A stretch of DNA of 64,000 bases from Psilocybe azurescens (taxonomy: Eukaryota; Basidiomycota; Agaricomycetes; Agaricales; Agrocybaceae). The stretch spans positions 310,001 through 374,000 of the forward strand of contig JAJIRX010000555.1 of the NCBI GenBank assembly GCA_023853785.1. Reading direction: 5' to 3'. A model generated the notes under the pieces. It searched no databases and was not told where the DNA came from. It saw nothing but the letters and a program-made list of their open reading frames with translations. The position numbers and the translations under genes are program-made. This document shows, piece after piece, positions 35,992 to 48,103 of the stretch. Each line of letters opens with the position of its first letter. The first letter of the stretch is position 1.

Positions 35992-38900
35992 TCAAGATTG
36001 CAGATGGTTGAGCTTCTGCAACAACTCCTGCAACTGTTGCTTGACTTCGGCAACCTCCTTCAAGATTGTGGCTTCACTCGACTGCAAGCAACATATTAAC
36101 AATCATCACTCTTGAACAAACAGAAAACGAACCTGTCCGGTGTTCGGGAATACTTTGATCAGCTCTTCAAATGGGACTCTGCTGATCTCCAATCCTTGGC
36201 ATTTAGGATCATCTACAACGGGATTTCTGTTTGCGGGTGAATCTTCTGCGCCTTCGTCGTTTCCTCTAAACCAGTTCTCCATCCAAGTATGTTTACGCCG
36301 ATCAAACGTCGACTCGACGAAAGCGATTAATGTCAGTGGGACAATGAAGATGAAGCCCATGACGTATCGATTGAGCTGTGTCCAGGTTCATATCAAAGCT
36401 TATAGCTGAACATTGGATGGACAACCCACCTTTGCATATGTCTTCTCGTTTAGTCTAACATAAGGGAAGAATCTGGAAAGTGGGCTTGTTAAATTCAGCC
36501 TTACTCCCAAGAACAAAATCACATACTCCAGAGGTGCCACTAAGAAGGCCTCAATCAGATTGAAGGGCGCTGGGTATACATATGAATCAGGAGCTCTGAT
36601 CATCCCCACAGTTTTGCTAGCAAAGAAGGCTAAATATTGCGCCTCCGCATCTTCGATGACCTATTGAAAATCAATGTGAGATTGAGCAAACGAGAAAAAG
36701 GTAAATTACTAACATCAGAGTAAGCGGACGAGAACAGGGAAATCAAGACATTTAAGAGTATAATGGCGGTCACGGCATTCCATCTGTCGGTAAGATAGCT
36801 TAGCACTCTTCAGTCCAACAAAGACCAGCAGTAACACTAACAGATAATAGAGCATGAGGCCAGTTTGACTAAAACACGCATTATGGTCATTACTGCCTTC
36901 AATGTCTGAAACAAACTCTTGAGTCTGACCTAGAAGCGAATTTCCCGTAATCAGGCGCCCTTGAAAGCGTTGTTAGGTGTTGCTTTGATCAATTTAAAGA
37001 GTGTGGACACACTGGAGTAAAGCTTGTATCAAAACGTTTATAACCTTCATATTGGTACAAAATAAGCGACTCTGACGCGTCTCAGTTGAGTGGTTGGGGT
37101 TTACTTACTGTAGAAGGTGGTTCTGTTGACCCATCAGCTGCGTCCAAGGCATAGAGGCCTTGTCCAAACCCAACAGCAAGGACCGACAGAAGCTGATGTG
37201 CAGAGTCAATACTGTAAAGGACACACAATCACAAAGCGACCTACAGCAAAGAAAATTCCGGATTCCTTCAACATCCTGGCCACACATATCTGCATCGTGC
37301 CGATGTATCTTGTGAAACGGTGATCAGATACAAAATGGAATACATCAGTCGAGCTTGGGAATGTATTACATACTTGTAACCGTCGAAGATAGTGATGAGC
37401 TCTGTTTATGTTAATTGTGAAACCAAGCTGATAAAGTTCAGTGGCAGGCTTACTCATCCTATCGAGGTTGTTAGACCGATAGGAGAGTAAGGGAGTAATA
37501 ACTCACCAAATAAATGGTGAAACACAACTAAGAACCTGAAAGCTTCGGAGTCGCATGGCTGCTTCTTTCTCTCCTTCAGCAACGACGCTAATGACCCGTA
37601 AAATAAAGGCAGACAGTAAGAGAGTATCTGTGACAAATGCGATGGCGTTCCAGAAGGAAAAAGCGCGCCATGTCACGAAGCGTAGAAGTATATACAACTG
37701 CACAATGCGTAAGTCTGTAAGCAATTGATAAAGCTTAGAATAAAGGGGCAGATAAAACATACTTTGTGAAGATCTACACAACAGTCGAATCAGTCATTCT
37801 AGGGATAATACTTCGATAGATACCTACCTTCAATCGTAAATGATAGGGCCATTATGTAGAGTACAAGTTCCCATCCATCGAGTACTCTGTGTGCATCGTC
37901 CAAGCGTTCCAAGGGTTCGCGAACTACGAATCGGGGATGATGAAAAGGCATAATTATAACTGGTATGTGTCCTCACCCGCCCGAGAATAAACAACAAGGA
38001 AGAAAAGCCAAACAGCTATGCGAAATATATTTTGATACCTAGCCAGCATTTATAGCGAGGGCATCACGGTATATGCGGAAAACAAACCTTGGTACAGACA
38101 AACGTGCAGGGTCAAAATGACCCCAAAATGAGTGTTCCCGAGTTTCAGCATATGCGACGTCTAAGGTCAAATAAATTTTAAAGCATATGACGGAAGGTAA
38201 TGTTTCGCACAGTCGATGTCGTGGTTTTCATTATTCTTCTGAATGAGGTCCCCGGTCCACAGTGCATTGACAACTATAACGGCCACGGTAAAAAAATTCA
38301 CTACACTGAATCTTAAGGTACGATGACATCCTCACCTTCTTGGGCCTCGCTAGAAGATAAGAATATTGTGCTACAAAGGAATGACAATCTTTAGCTTCCA
38401 GATTGTGCAGCTAGTGCTACAATATTTTATTACGTACCAATGCTGGTCAATAGCCATTTCGAGAGCGCTGGACATCTCACTTTCATCCCCGTCAATTTGA
38501 CGATGTTGATACCGCTTCGCCATAATATCCTTAACACGGTCGGGATCTGCCAGGTGTACTATCCTGCGAGCCAGAACCTCGCATGCAATGGCTGCCGAAG
38601 AGTTAAACAAAACTCGCAAGAAAGACACCGTACTGACCTCTCCCTCGATTTTCTCCATAATCGGCAGGATTGTGATTTGCATCCCACATGAACTCGGCTC
38701 TTGCGCGCAATAAGCAGTACGGAAGCTGGTGGTGACGTTGGTGAACAAGCAGTTGCTTCATTTTGGAGTAATTGCTCTTACTGCCTCTGTGAAGTCTCCG
38801 GCAGCCCCCTTGTACGCACTGATGACCTGAGGAGTAATAACTCTGCTCGTGGGCTCACTAATGCTGTCGATATCAACCTCCACAGGCAGAAGTGTCAAAG

Positions 38901-39073
38901 TCAAGGCCCTCAATCGCTTCACTAGTTCTGCAGGAAATTGTCAAATTAGGGTAGAAGAAAAGAAAGACGGCTTTACTAGTCAAAGTATCCGGCGTAGGAC
39001 TAACAGAACTAATAGACATAAGAGATCCGGCGTCCTGTACATCAGAAGGGGGGGCAGCCATGAAGGTTGACAT
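35992..39073 (-). CDS. TRP/YVC1-like cation channel, 23 exons
   Basis: Polytopic membrane protein resembling the fungal vacuolar calcium-release channel Yvc1. Twenty-three exons join in phase to 621 residues: 39073..38977, 38927..38782, 38725..38638, 38591..38438, 38370..38336, 38273..38211, 38160..38088, 38038..37977, 37923..37828, 37773..37763, 37697..37507, 37458..37454, 37401..37374, 37308..37245, 37192..37109, 37044..37013, 36959..36930, 36868..36842, 36783..36714, 36660..36527, 36472..36430, 36375..36133 and 36081..35992. A soluble N-terminal region (ACEVLARRIVHL) precedes several membrane spans (AVWLFFLVVYSRA; LYIMALSFTIEDL; FFALLSVLAVGFGQ; NAVTAIILLNVLISLF). The C terminus ends in a coiled coil (EVAEVKQQLQELLQKL). 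Exon 12 is only 5 nt and exon 10 is 11 nt. Location in the vacuole and calcium selectivity are inferred from the family. Confidence 0.87.
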
Positions 39074-39210
39074 GGCCGTTTGCTAAGAACGAGTTGAAAG
39101 TTAACTTTAGTGCGGCGGTGCCCTGCCCCTATTGGTCACCTGACTAACGTCATTCCTTAATCCTCAGTCTGTCGTTGCCAACTACAGACAAACAACGCCT
39201 ACGGATAACC
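39074..39210. promoter_or_regulatory. Divergent channel/ARPC3 promoter, 137 bp
   Basis: Only 137 bp lie between the divergent start codons, so both promoters must share this DNA. It holds a CCTGCCCCTATTGG segment (CCAAT on the minus strand). No other element recognised. Confidence 0.5.
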
Positions 39211-39918
39211 ATGCCTGTTAAGTGTCCAGTTTACGGTGTATCTCATCGCCATTGACAATATATACAGGCTTATCATTCGTCACTAAATGAGGAACCTGAT
39301 GTTAGGCAGGTCGGTAACATGTCCATCTTGCCGATTAGGACTCGAGTCCGCGGTCCAGCACCCATCGGTGATTATAACTTTCAAGTCGTACATCCGCTCA
39401 TTGTCGCCTTAACATTGGTTATCTGTCCGCAGCCGATGCCTCGCAGCCAGATATAATCGACGAAACTCTGGACTTGTTTCGTGCCAACTCCCTGTTTAGA
39501 AACTTTGAGATTAAGGGACCCGCCGACCGCACCTTGATTGTTCTCATTCTCTTCATTTCTGATTGCCTTGCGAAGCTTGGCAGCGCACGCACGGTCCCCA
39601 CCCAGATCGAAGCCAACAAGTTGCTAAACACCCTTTCTGTGGATGTATTTCCCATTCCAGGAGATGCAAACTTTCCTCTGAATGCACATTACGCCCATCC
39701 ACCAAGTCGTGCAGATGCTGGTATGCACTTTGCTTCATGTGCTTCTATAATTAATGGATGCATCTACAGATTATCTTCGTCAATATTTGATACAAGTGCG
39801 ACAAGAGTTGGCTGCAAGATTGGTTGAAAAATTATACGCAGATGGCACAGGAAAACCCAGCAAATGGTGGATGTCTTTCCAGAAGAGGAGGTTCATGAAC
39901 AGGAGTTTGGGTTCATAG
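39211..39918 (+). CDS. ARC18: Arp2/3 complex subunit 3 (ARPC3, p21-Arc)
   Basis: Structural subunit of the Arp2/3 complex that nucleates branched actin at the cortex and endocytic patches. Exons 39211..39216, 39268..39367, 39433..39720 and 39770..39918 give 180 residues. The N terminus reads MPAYHSSLNEEPDV and GNMSILPIRTRVRGPAP; further on come NFEIKGPADRTLIVLILFIS, NKLLNTLSVDVFPIPGD and the C-terminal KWWMSFQKRRFMNRSL, all family hallmarks. Exon 1 has only two codons, a conserved arrangement that makes the start certain. The gene is convergent with NOB1, whose stop is 110 bp away. Confidence 0.95.
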
Positions 39919-40028
39919 GCAACTGCAGTCCCCACTTGTCAGCACTCACTGTAGCTCACTACATTATAAATGGAAATGGATATCATGAATTCTACGGATG
40001 ATGCTAAAAGAGAATATTACGACAATGC

Positions 40029-41604
40029 CTACTTCTTCCTCCTTTTTTCATTGGGGTTTTTTCTGCCATATCCGATCTGAGGCATGTCGCCATCCATACC
40101 TCTACTCCGCATTGTTCGTCCTTTTCCACCAGATCCGACGCTGAGGATTTCTGGCACCCAATCAGGATCCATCCAACTACTTGTGCCGCTCCTGTTCTCT
40201 ACTCCTCGTGCCAGAATCCCTTTCTTCAGTCGTTCTTCTTCTCGTTCGCGTTTTCCATCTGCTCTCTTCTTTGCCCGTACATACTCTATCTGGTCTTCTC
40301 TCAGAATAAGTCCGGCGCCAGGTCCTGTCTTCGCAGACCCTGGCTTAGGTTTTGGGATAGAGTAGATCGTCCCTCGAGTTTTATATTGGAAATTGGGTTT
40401 CAGATGGACTTGCATCACCGGTGCATTGGCTGAGGCATTCGGTGCAGCTACGGTGACTGATGCACGCAACAAGGTAGGGTTTCCACACGAAGGACAGAAT
40501 TTCTTCGAGTTATCTTTGCAAATTCTGGACGTGAAGTCGGTTAGATGAACCCTTCCTGACAAGATGGAATACTCACTTGAAACAAGCATGGCACCGCAGG
40601 ACCCAGCTCTTTATCTTTTCTATTCTCTTTCCTTCGAGGCCAACTAAGTTCAAACCCATTTGCAGGAGAACATTTTGCATGGCGAAATCGGCCGTCATAC
40701 ATCCAGCTCCAATGACACCGATTTTTTGCCCTTGCTTTGCAGTCCATCCTCGGGAAGCATGTCAAGGGCGCGAGATTTATGCAGGTTGACGTTTGCGGGT
40801 GTGATCCACTCACCCTCACCATCATCCGACTCATCAGAAGGATCGTCGAAGATCGGTGAGGGTGTCGACCTCTTCAGCGATGTTGATGCTTCTGGTTGAA
40901 GTACTCGAGAATCTGAACTTTCAAGAGGATGTAGTTCCACATCTAATGGCTCCAGATTTTCTTCTTCAACAGTTTGATCTTGTTCCATATTAGAAGCATT
41001 CTCCTCGTTAGTGGACTCGGGCCTAGGATTTTGTGGTGCATCGTCGTCCTCGAGGCTGGTCTGATTCAGTTGTTTCGAAATATCTTCAATGATAACGGTA
41101 GCCTCCTGTACAGTGATCGAGTCGTTTTCAACTACTGTGGATTCTTCAGTTTTGACATCTTCTGTAGTCGCCTACTATCCGCAAGATTAGCTTGAGAGAT
41201 GATCATACCTTCTAAGACTTGCCGTTTGGGCCAATTCTTTCTCTTTCTCTTTAGCCTTTTTATCTTCTTGGTCCAGTAGATATGTAAGAGCGAGGACGCA
41301 TAAATCAGGATGTGATAGAACAGAATAATCTCCAGTTTTCTTTGCCCATTGGATTACTGTGACAATCTTAATTAGCGGTTAAGATGTGAGAAATGCCTCA
41401 CGTACCATGGGCCAAACTCGCTGCGTCTGGAGATCTAATTTCTACCTTAACACCAGAAAGTAATCCCAAGCGCTCGAAGTGTTCCTTTGCTCGGCTATCT
41501 TTCAATTCAGATAAAACTTGAGGCACTGTGAAATATGTTTCGGCGAGTCCTCGTAAGGGAGAGAGGGACAGAAGAGGTCCAGCATCAAGAACCAATTTTT
41601 GCAT
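40029..41604 (-). CDS. NOB1: 20S pre-rRNA endonuclease NOB1, apparent frameshift
   Basis: PIN-domain nuclease that makes the final cut at the 3' end of 18S rRNA in the cytosolic pre-40S particle. Exons 41604..41406, 41356..41223, 41171..40577 and 40524..40029 give 474 residues. The PIN domain opens with LVLDAGPLLSLSPLRG (active-site Asp near residue 7). The middle is acidic. The block GAGCMTADFAMQNVLLQMG is followed by the zinc ribbon CHACFK/CKDNSKKFCPSCG and a basic tail rich in EKRRKK. Intron 41222..41172 begins GCAAGT and ends TAG: a GC-AG intron; the nearby GT donor fits no acceptor phase. One base is missing in the T6 run 40722..40727, before IGVIGAGC. Confidence 0.92.
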
Positions 41605-41922
41605 CGCGGTTCCTGAACGGTTGTCATTAATTAGATGAGGAGGTTATGGGCGTATAATCTGAAGTTGGAGACTCCAAGATGTTAAACTTGTGAACAACGC
41701 TCTCCAGAGTCCAAGTACAACGTTATGAATAGGATCTGAAAAATATCTAGCACATGGTGATCGATGAGTTTCCAATTATGTAAGGACTTCGATAAGATTA
41801 GATTCGGCCGACTACAGCACTTTCGCCAACCGAAATTCCACAAAACAACTCCCAGTGTCTCTTCTCTTCAACCCTCTTCCAAGCGTGCCTTCATCTTCAC
41901 CCATAAATTTTCAGTTTCCTAA
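41605..41922. promoter_or_regulatory. Divergent NOB1/LEU2 promoter
   Basis: 318 bp between divergent start codons, with a CT-rich block (CTCTTCTCTTCAACCCTCTTCC, near 41860..41882) preceding the LEU2 start. I did not find the CCGGNNNNCCGG core of a Leu3-type site. Confidence 0.45.
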
Positions 41923-43295
41923 ATGTCCCAGAAATCGTAATATTAACTGCTTTTAATTTGTGAATGGTGCTCACCTCAGGCTTAGGTTCCGAGTTGTCGT
42001 TCTTCCAGGAGACGGAATCGGTAGGATCAGCACTCTACGTCGGTAGAAGAAAACACTCAGCTGACGACGCCGCAGGACCTGAGGTCATTGCAGAGGCTGT
42101 TAAAGTGTTGGAAGCCGTATCGGAATTATCCGCAGACTTTGATCTCAAGCTCGAGTCTCACCATTTCGGTGGATGCGCCATTGATGCCGTAGGCGAACCC
42201 CTCCCTGCTTCTACGTTGAAAGCATGTCAGGAGGCAGATGCTATTCTAATGGGTAGGGCTTCCTATTCCTATGCTCATCAGCTTTATTGGAATATCCATC
42301 TGAGTTCATTGTGATCACTATAGGCTCCATTGGTGGCCCTAAATGGGGTGTTAATGCTAAAGTCCGTCCCGAGCAAGGTCTCCTGGCTCTCCGCAAAACT
42401 CTTGGTCTTTATGCAAACATTCGCCCTGCAAACCTTGCTTCCGACTCTCTGTTGAACTACTCCCCCTTCGCCCTGAAATAGCCCGAGGAGTTGACATGAT
42501 TGTCGTCCGTGAACTCATTGGCGGCGCTTATTTCGGACCTCGCAAGGAACAGAACGTCGAGCCTGACGTTAATGTCGCATGGGACACAATGATCTACAGT
42601 GTTGCAGAAGTACAAAGGATCACCCGTGTTGCTGCTCAAATCGCTTTGGCCGCGAACCCTCCCCTGGAAATTCACTCCATCGACAAGGCCAATGTTTTGG
42701 CCAGCTCACGATTGTGGAGAAAGGTCGTCACGGAGACATTGACAGCAGAGTATCCTCAGCTCAAGCTCGACCATCATCTGGTGGATTCGGCTGCGATGGT
42801 TATTGTGTCCAACCCCAGAAAGCTGAACGGAGTGATCTTGACCGAAAATTTGTTCGGAGACATGTAAGTTCCTCCTCAATGTAAACACCCATATCGGGAG
42901 ACTCTGACCATCTTGCAGCTTGTCCGACCAGTCCAGCGTTATTCCAGGATCACTAGGTCTGTTGCCTTCGGCATCGCTTGCAGGAGCACCCTCAGCGCCT
43001 TCCCCCCGATTTCAAGCCCACCACCGGTCTATATGAGCCCATTCACGGATCTGCACCTGACATTACCGGACAGGGCATTGCAAACCCTATCGGCACAATT
43101 CTCAGCGCCGCGATGTTACTCCGCTATTCTCTCGGACTGGAAAAACCTGCCCATGCTATCGAAGTAGCTGTCCGAAAAGTTTTAGATACTACTGAGTTGG
43201 GTGGCCATGGCTTGAGGACTGCCGATCTCGGAGGAAAGGCTTCTACAAAGGAAATTGGCGAGCTCGTTGTAAAGGTGCTCAAGGAGTCTCTATAA
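41923..43295 (+). CDS. LEU2: 3-isopropylmalate dehydrogenase, two apparent frameshifts
   Basis: Oxidatively decarboxylates 3-isopropylmalate in leucine biosynthesis, with NAD+. Exons 41923..41936, 41980..42020, 42076..42252, 42324..42863 and 42919..43295 give 382 residues. Motifs are [17 protein letters not shown] at the N terminus (spliced across introns 1 and 2), [19 protein letters not shown], the Lys/Asp substrate region and [11 protein letters not shown] near the C terminus. Exon 1 is only 14 nt. Two opposite slips occur: one base missing in C5 42462..42466 (stop two codons later if uncorrected) and one extra in C6 43002..43007. The total length stays a multiple of three. The enzyme is otherwise intact, so sequence error is the best reading. 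Confidence 0.92.
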
Positions 43296-43553
43296 AGCAC
43301 TTTGATATATTCAGATTAGAGGCGAAGGATTTAAATCTGTAATCCCTACTGATAGCATACTGTTAAGACGATTGGGTTTCTGTTTTTCCAAACTAACAAA
43401 TGCAAGCCAAATTATGAAATACAATCTCAGAAGGTTTGACAGGAATCAAACGATTGTAAAAGTCCATTGTGTACTATACACTTCTCCATGTGATTTTCGT
43501 TGGTTGTTGGGAGATAACCTGTCTACAATAGGTATATTTAAAACATTCATTCT

Positions 43554-46116
43554 TCATTTTGCAAGTACGATGCACGTTCTGGTCGGAATATATACCTTAT
43601 AGACGCTTCCATCAGCGATTCTGTTCATGTTCGACAAAAGTAAATGTAGAGACGCACCTGGAGGAAGTTCTTTCTTCCATTCCACTCCAAAGGCGTTGTA
43701 AAGAACTTGCTGTCTAACATAATGTTGTCGAACCCTCCAAAGCGCTTTTCGTCGCTGCTTAGGACTATTCTGTATTCGCCGGCTTCTTCCACACCCACGC
43801 GGTAATCTGTGAAACTCTTGCTTGGGTGAAAGTTGAAAATGAAGAGAAGTCCGGCCCGTTCGTAGGCGATCACTTTGTCTGATTCGTTTTTCAGAGACAC
43901 GTAGGCCTGCGTGAAGGCATCTTGAGAATCATCTTCATTGTTTACGCATGAGTATCTTACTTGTGGTGCCTCGAGCCATCCATATTTGGCAGCAGTATGA
44001 TTCATGGCCCGGTCGAAATTGTTGAGATACCTGTATCGCAACATAGGATCGTCAACTACGTTCCACTGTCGACGAGCGTAATGGAACGAGTTTCCATTGC
44101 CCTCACGAGGGAAATCGAGCCACTGATAGAGCCGATCAGCAAGGCGATTATATTAATATGATTATTATTGCATGAATTGACGTACTTCGGGATGCCCGAA
44201 CTCGTTGCCCTCGAAATTGAGCCAACCTTCCCCACCAAGTGAATGAGTCAGAAGACTGCGATGAAAATATCAGTAATCGTTCCAACGCTCGACATAAATG
44301 ACAGCAATACCGAATCATTTTGTGCAATGAGAGTCCCCGGGCAACGATTGCAGTCATAGGAGATAGATCAGACATATTAGTATCTGAAAGAAATGTTGTA
44401 GACTTGAAAAAAGGAGTATTCAGGGGAATAAACTCACACATTTCTTTGTCCATTAGCCAGAACGCAAGTGTTTTGTCACCCACGAGGGCCTGGTCGTGGC
44501 TTTCGCAATAGGCCACACTTTTCTCTCCATAACGCCTGTTGGTCAAAGTGAATACGATATTGGCCATGTCCCACTCATCGTCTTGTTTATGCTTGAGAAG
44601 TTTGATCCACATGTCTGGAATCGCCATAGAAAGGCGGTAGTCAAACCCTACGCCTCCGACGTCGACAGGTTTGCCTAGAAGTGGCATTCCAGATACGTCT
44701 TCGGCAATGGTAATCAAGTTTGGGTATAGCGTGTGCATAGAATCATTAGCCTGTGCCATGAATGTTAGTATATGCCCGCAGCTTAATCGAGAGGGGAAAA
44801 TATACTTACAAGCATGAGGTAGACGATGCCTTCTTCATCAGCGCCGTCTCCGAAATACTCATGATATCCGCCAGAAAATCCAGTGCCAATGCCATGATGT
44901 TTGTACATCATGCTCGTCACGCCGTCAAACCTGAAGCCATCGAATTGATATTCCTCTACCCAGAAACGCAAATTGCTGAGCAGGAATCGAAGGACTTCGT
45001 GATGTCCGTAATTGAATAGACGACTATCCCAGAGCTCATGGCGACCTTTTCCGCCCTCATGGAAGTATAGGTGATCCGTGCCGTCAAACTCATTAATGCC
45101 GTCCAGAACATTTTTGCATGCATGGGAGTGCACGATGTCAAGAAGTACTGTGACGCCCATTCCGTGGGCTACGTCAATAAGTTCCTTCAGGTCTTCAGGG
45201 GTGCCATAGCGGGAGCTTGCAGCAAAAATTAGTAACCTGGTACCCAAAAGCTTTGATATTGGTCAGACCAGGATATTTATGTAAAAGGTGGAAGCTTTTC
45301 CTCACAGGCATAGTATGCGTGTTCCATGACAGCCATAAGTTGAATGACATTATAGCCAAGATCCTTAATTCTAGGAAGCGTATTCGTTGTGAATTCCTTG
45401 TATGTCCCAACTCTAGGTTCTGCAGTTGAGATTCCCACATGAGCTTCATAGATCCTCAGGTTTGTCGGCTTTGGGGGCGAGCGTTCTTGAATGTGTAATT
45501 TTCCGACGCAGGGGGGTTCCAGAAACGCGCATCATAAACAGGAGAGACTGACAGGTCCTGTGTGACGCGTTTTATCCACGCTGGTAAACGCTCGATACGT
45601 GAACCGTTGGGAAGAACCATGGAAATCTTAATACGGGGAATTGTAAGTCAGATAACTGAGTAACCCCTGATCAAGTACAATGAGAGGTATACCTTGATTT
45701 TGGAATCATGGGGTATGGCACAGGCACCCGAGGAAAGAGGAGGTACAGTAATTTCCCATACACCGAAGTCATCTCTCTTCATGGGGTGGCTACTTCTGTT
45801 CCAATCGTCTTTCTGTACCTTTAGAACTATTTATAACTTATCATTGGGCTATGCGATACTCACTGAAATCACCAATGAGGAAAGCTTCCTTTGCATTTGG
45901 CGCCCACTCTTTATAAATGACCTCATTTTTGGGACCGACGTTGAGACCATACTTGTGATAACCCTTCGTAAACTTGTCGTATCCTCCCTCGTGTTTGTCG
46001 AAAGTTTCCTTCCATTTCCTGAAGCTGCTATGCCGTTGAATGATGGCAGCCACATCTGGTTTAAGATACGCATCAATATCAGTAATGGTTTTGGGCTCAA
46101 GAGGTTTTGTGGACAT
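43554..46116 (-). CDS. GLC3: 1,4-alpha-glucan (glycogen) branching enzyme, two apparent frameshifts
   Basis: GH13 enzyme that forms alpha-1,6 branches in glycogen. Exons 46116..45864, 45808..45693, 45626..45306, 45250..44810, 44750..44438, 44383..44311, 44255..44186, 44122..43961, 43906..43658 and 43595..43554 give about 680 residues, the normal length. An N-terminal CBM48-type domain ([19 protein letters not shown]) precedes the catalytic barrel with [23 protein letters not shown] (nucleophile Asp), [11 protein letters not shown] (acid/base Glu) and [13 protein letters not shown]. The end is [11 protein letters not shown]. Slips: one base missing in G5 45473..45477 ([14 protein letters not shown]) and a one- or two-base slip in A5 45224..45228 ([12 protein letters not shown]). 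Confidence 0.92.
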
Positions 46117-48103
46117 GATTGTCAGGTATGGGGGGTTGGTAAGTGACGAAGGTCGGAAGCAAGGGTGGAGAGCTGCAATTTTGACTGGCGAGGCTCGCAA
46201 ATAACTTATCACCCAGCGGTCTAGATGGGGAGAATGACGTAATACGCGATTGCGATTGGGCACAGCCACATATGATATTTCTACCCACTCACATCCACAT
46301 TTGGACACGGCAAGCCCCTATGGTAAGTTAGTCATCCGTCCATCCATCAAAGACCGTATAGTATTCACAAGATACTGTATTAATCAAAAAAATATCAGCT
46401 TACCCCAAATCTTGTAACACTGAGTAATCCAATTTGTACTAGGGTGCAACCTTGGCACAACCATGACTCCTGAGGGTGGGGTGTATGTGGTTGATGTTGA
46501 ACGCTCCTATCTCATCGCCCACGGATAGAAATTGGTGGAGCTCTCCTCTGAGCATGATGTACGTTCCTCTAAACGAGTCCTAAGCACTGCTTTCATGGAT
46601 GTACTATATTGATCACCTAGCATGGGCTTAAATTAAAAATATACCCACAACAAAAGAGCTGCTGTCCAAAGACCTTCAGTTAACTGGCAAAGACCACAAC
46701 TATGACCAAAATTGTTTAAAGAATGTAACCAGTGCCGGGAGGAGTCAACCGAAGGTTGATGACGAGCGACTCTGGCAGTAAAATACGTAGCACCTCTGGT
46801 ATTCAAACTTTGAAATGTGATTTATTATTTGTGTGAATAGTTAATCATTAATTGGATATCCACTCAATGTTTACTTAAACATAAACCCCGGAAAGCAAGT
46901 TCTTATCACCAAAATTAATGTTTTATATTAAAGTATTACAATTATTGCCATCGACTATTGCCATCGATAGCCCTCAAAAGAACGCTTCGTTATGCCAGTG
47001 CCTGGCATGCTGAGGATGCGGTCGATTGGTACTTTTCGATCCAGGCACAATCCGCTTTTGGAAATTCCCACACCCCAAATGGAGGACTTATATTTAATCA
47101 CCCTCCTTTGTCCCGTTATCTTGCCGGGGTACTTCATCAGAATATAATATTTGTGAGTACATATATCACGTATGCCGGGAGTTCTGCTTCAATTACCGGC
47201 TGTCTGATTATAAGCTTGTATTTGCATGTAAATCGAGTATTTCTGGACCTAAAAATTCTAGCTATTCTGGAAGGACTTACCTGTACACTATGGCTTTCAT
47301 ATCGTATTATAGTATCTGAAGAAACTGTTGTCATATTGCGCAAACATACCAGTCTACCGAAGTCCGGCTCTTAAGTGGCATTTTCAGCTAACATCCCGCT
47401 TTTGGAAATAATGCTTGCTCTGTCACTGATTTCAAAATTCACTAACAGTAAGGTCCTATGTGTGGGCATGGTGGAATATATTCATATCAATTACAAGCCT
47501 ATAATGAGTATGGAGTGCTGTAAGTAACTTCGATGGACTCGTTCTTTCAAATTTCCCTCTCCAATTCCGATTACTGTTCCGTTTCCGCGAAATAATATTT
47601 TTTACTAGTTGGACTTGGAGGTGATGGCCAGAGATTACACGGGCACAAAAATCTAATCGCGCCCCATTCGTACTTAAAATCACACGAACATCACACGTGA
47701 CTGGATCGAAAAGTACCAATCGACCTATGACTCCTGGCATGCTCTATGATGAGCTATGCTCGCCTCTAGCTTTCAAAGTTCTCACGGGGGACTATCAAAA
47801 AGCCAGCAGATCACGTGGACTTAGACATTTTGGTATCAGCAGTAGAGAGGGGAGCAAGCTAGCTCCCCAATTAAGGTTGCCCAATGCCTTTCCTATCTCC
47901 GGGAGGCGGCCCGATAATTTCCGCCATGTACCTGATTGAAAAACCCAGACCCTGATGAAATAGACTTCAACAGAACCCATTTCCCATGCAGTGTATATCG
48001 ACACACTGCAGCTAGGATACATCCATATTACGCTCACTTTACACTGAAACCCACTCTCCGATAACACTCAAAATTCTTCACAGGAGCTCGGTGCAAAATT
48101 CAA
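46117..48103. other. Gene-poor AT-rich stretch, 2 kb
   Basis: No supportable gene. A 138-codon frame at 46958..47374 has no domain. A 13-bp unit with the core TATTGCCATCGA is repeated in tandem at 46943..46967. The 3' end of this stretch would carry the promoter of the RING gene. Confidence 0.5.
46943..46967 (+). repeat. Short tandem duplication, 13-bp unit
   Basis: TATTGCCATCGA occurs twice, 13 bp apart, in AT-rich non-coding DNA. It may be a replication-slippage scar or a transposon-like target duplication; no insert lies between the copies. Confidence 0.6.

Noticed and set aside
46958..47374. 138-codon frame in the gene-poor stretch
   Set aside because: No recognisable family, no promoter or intron context; an AT-rich chance frame is as likely.
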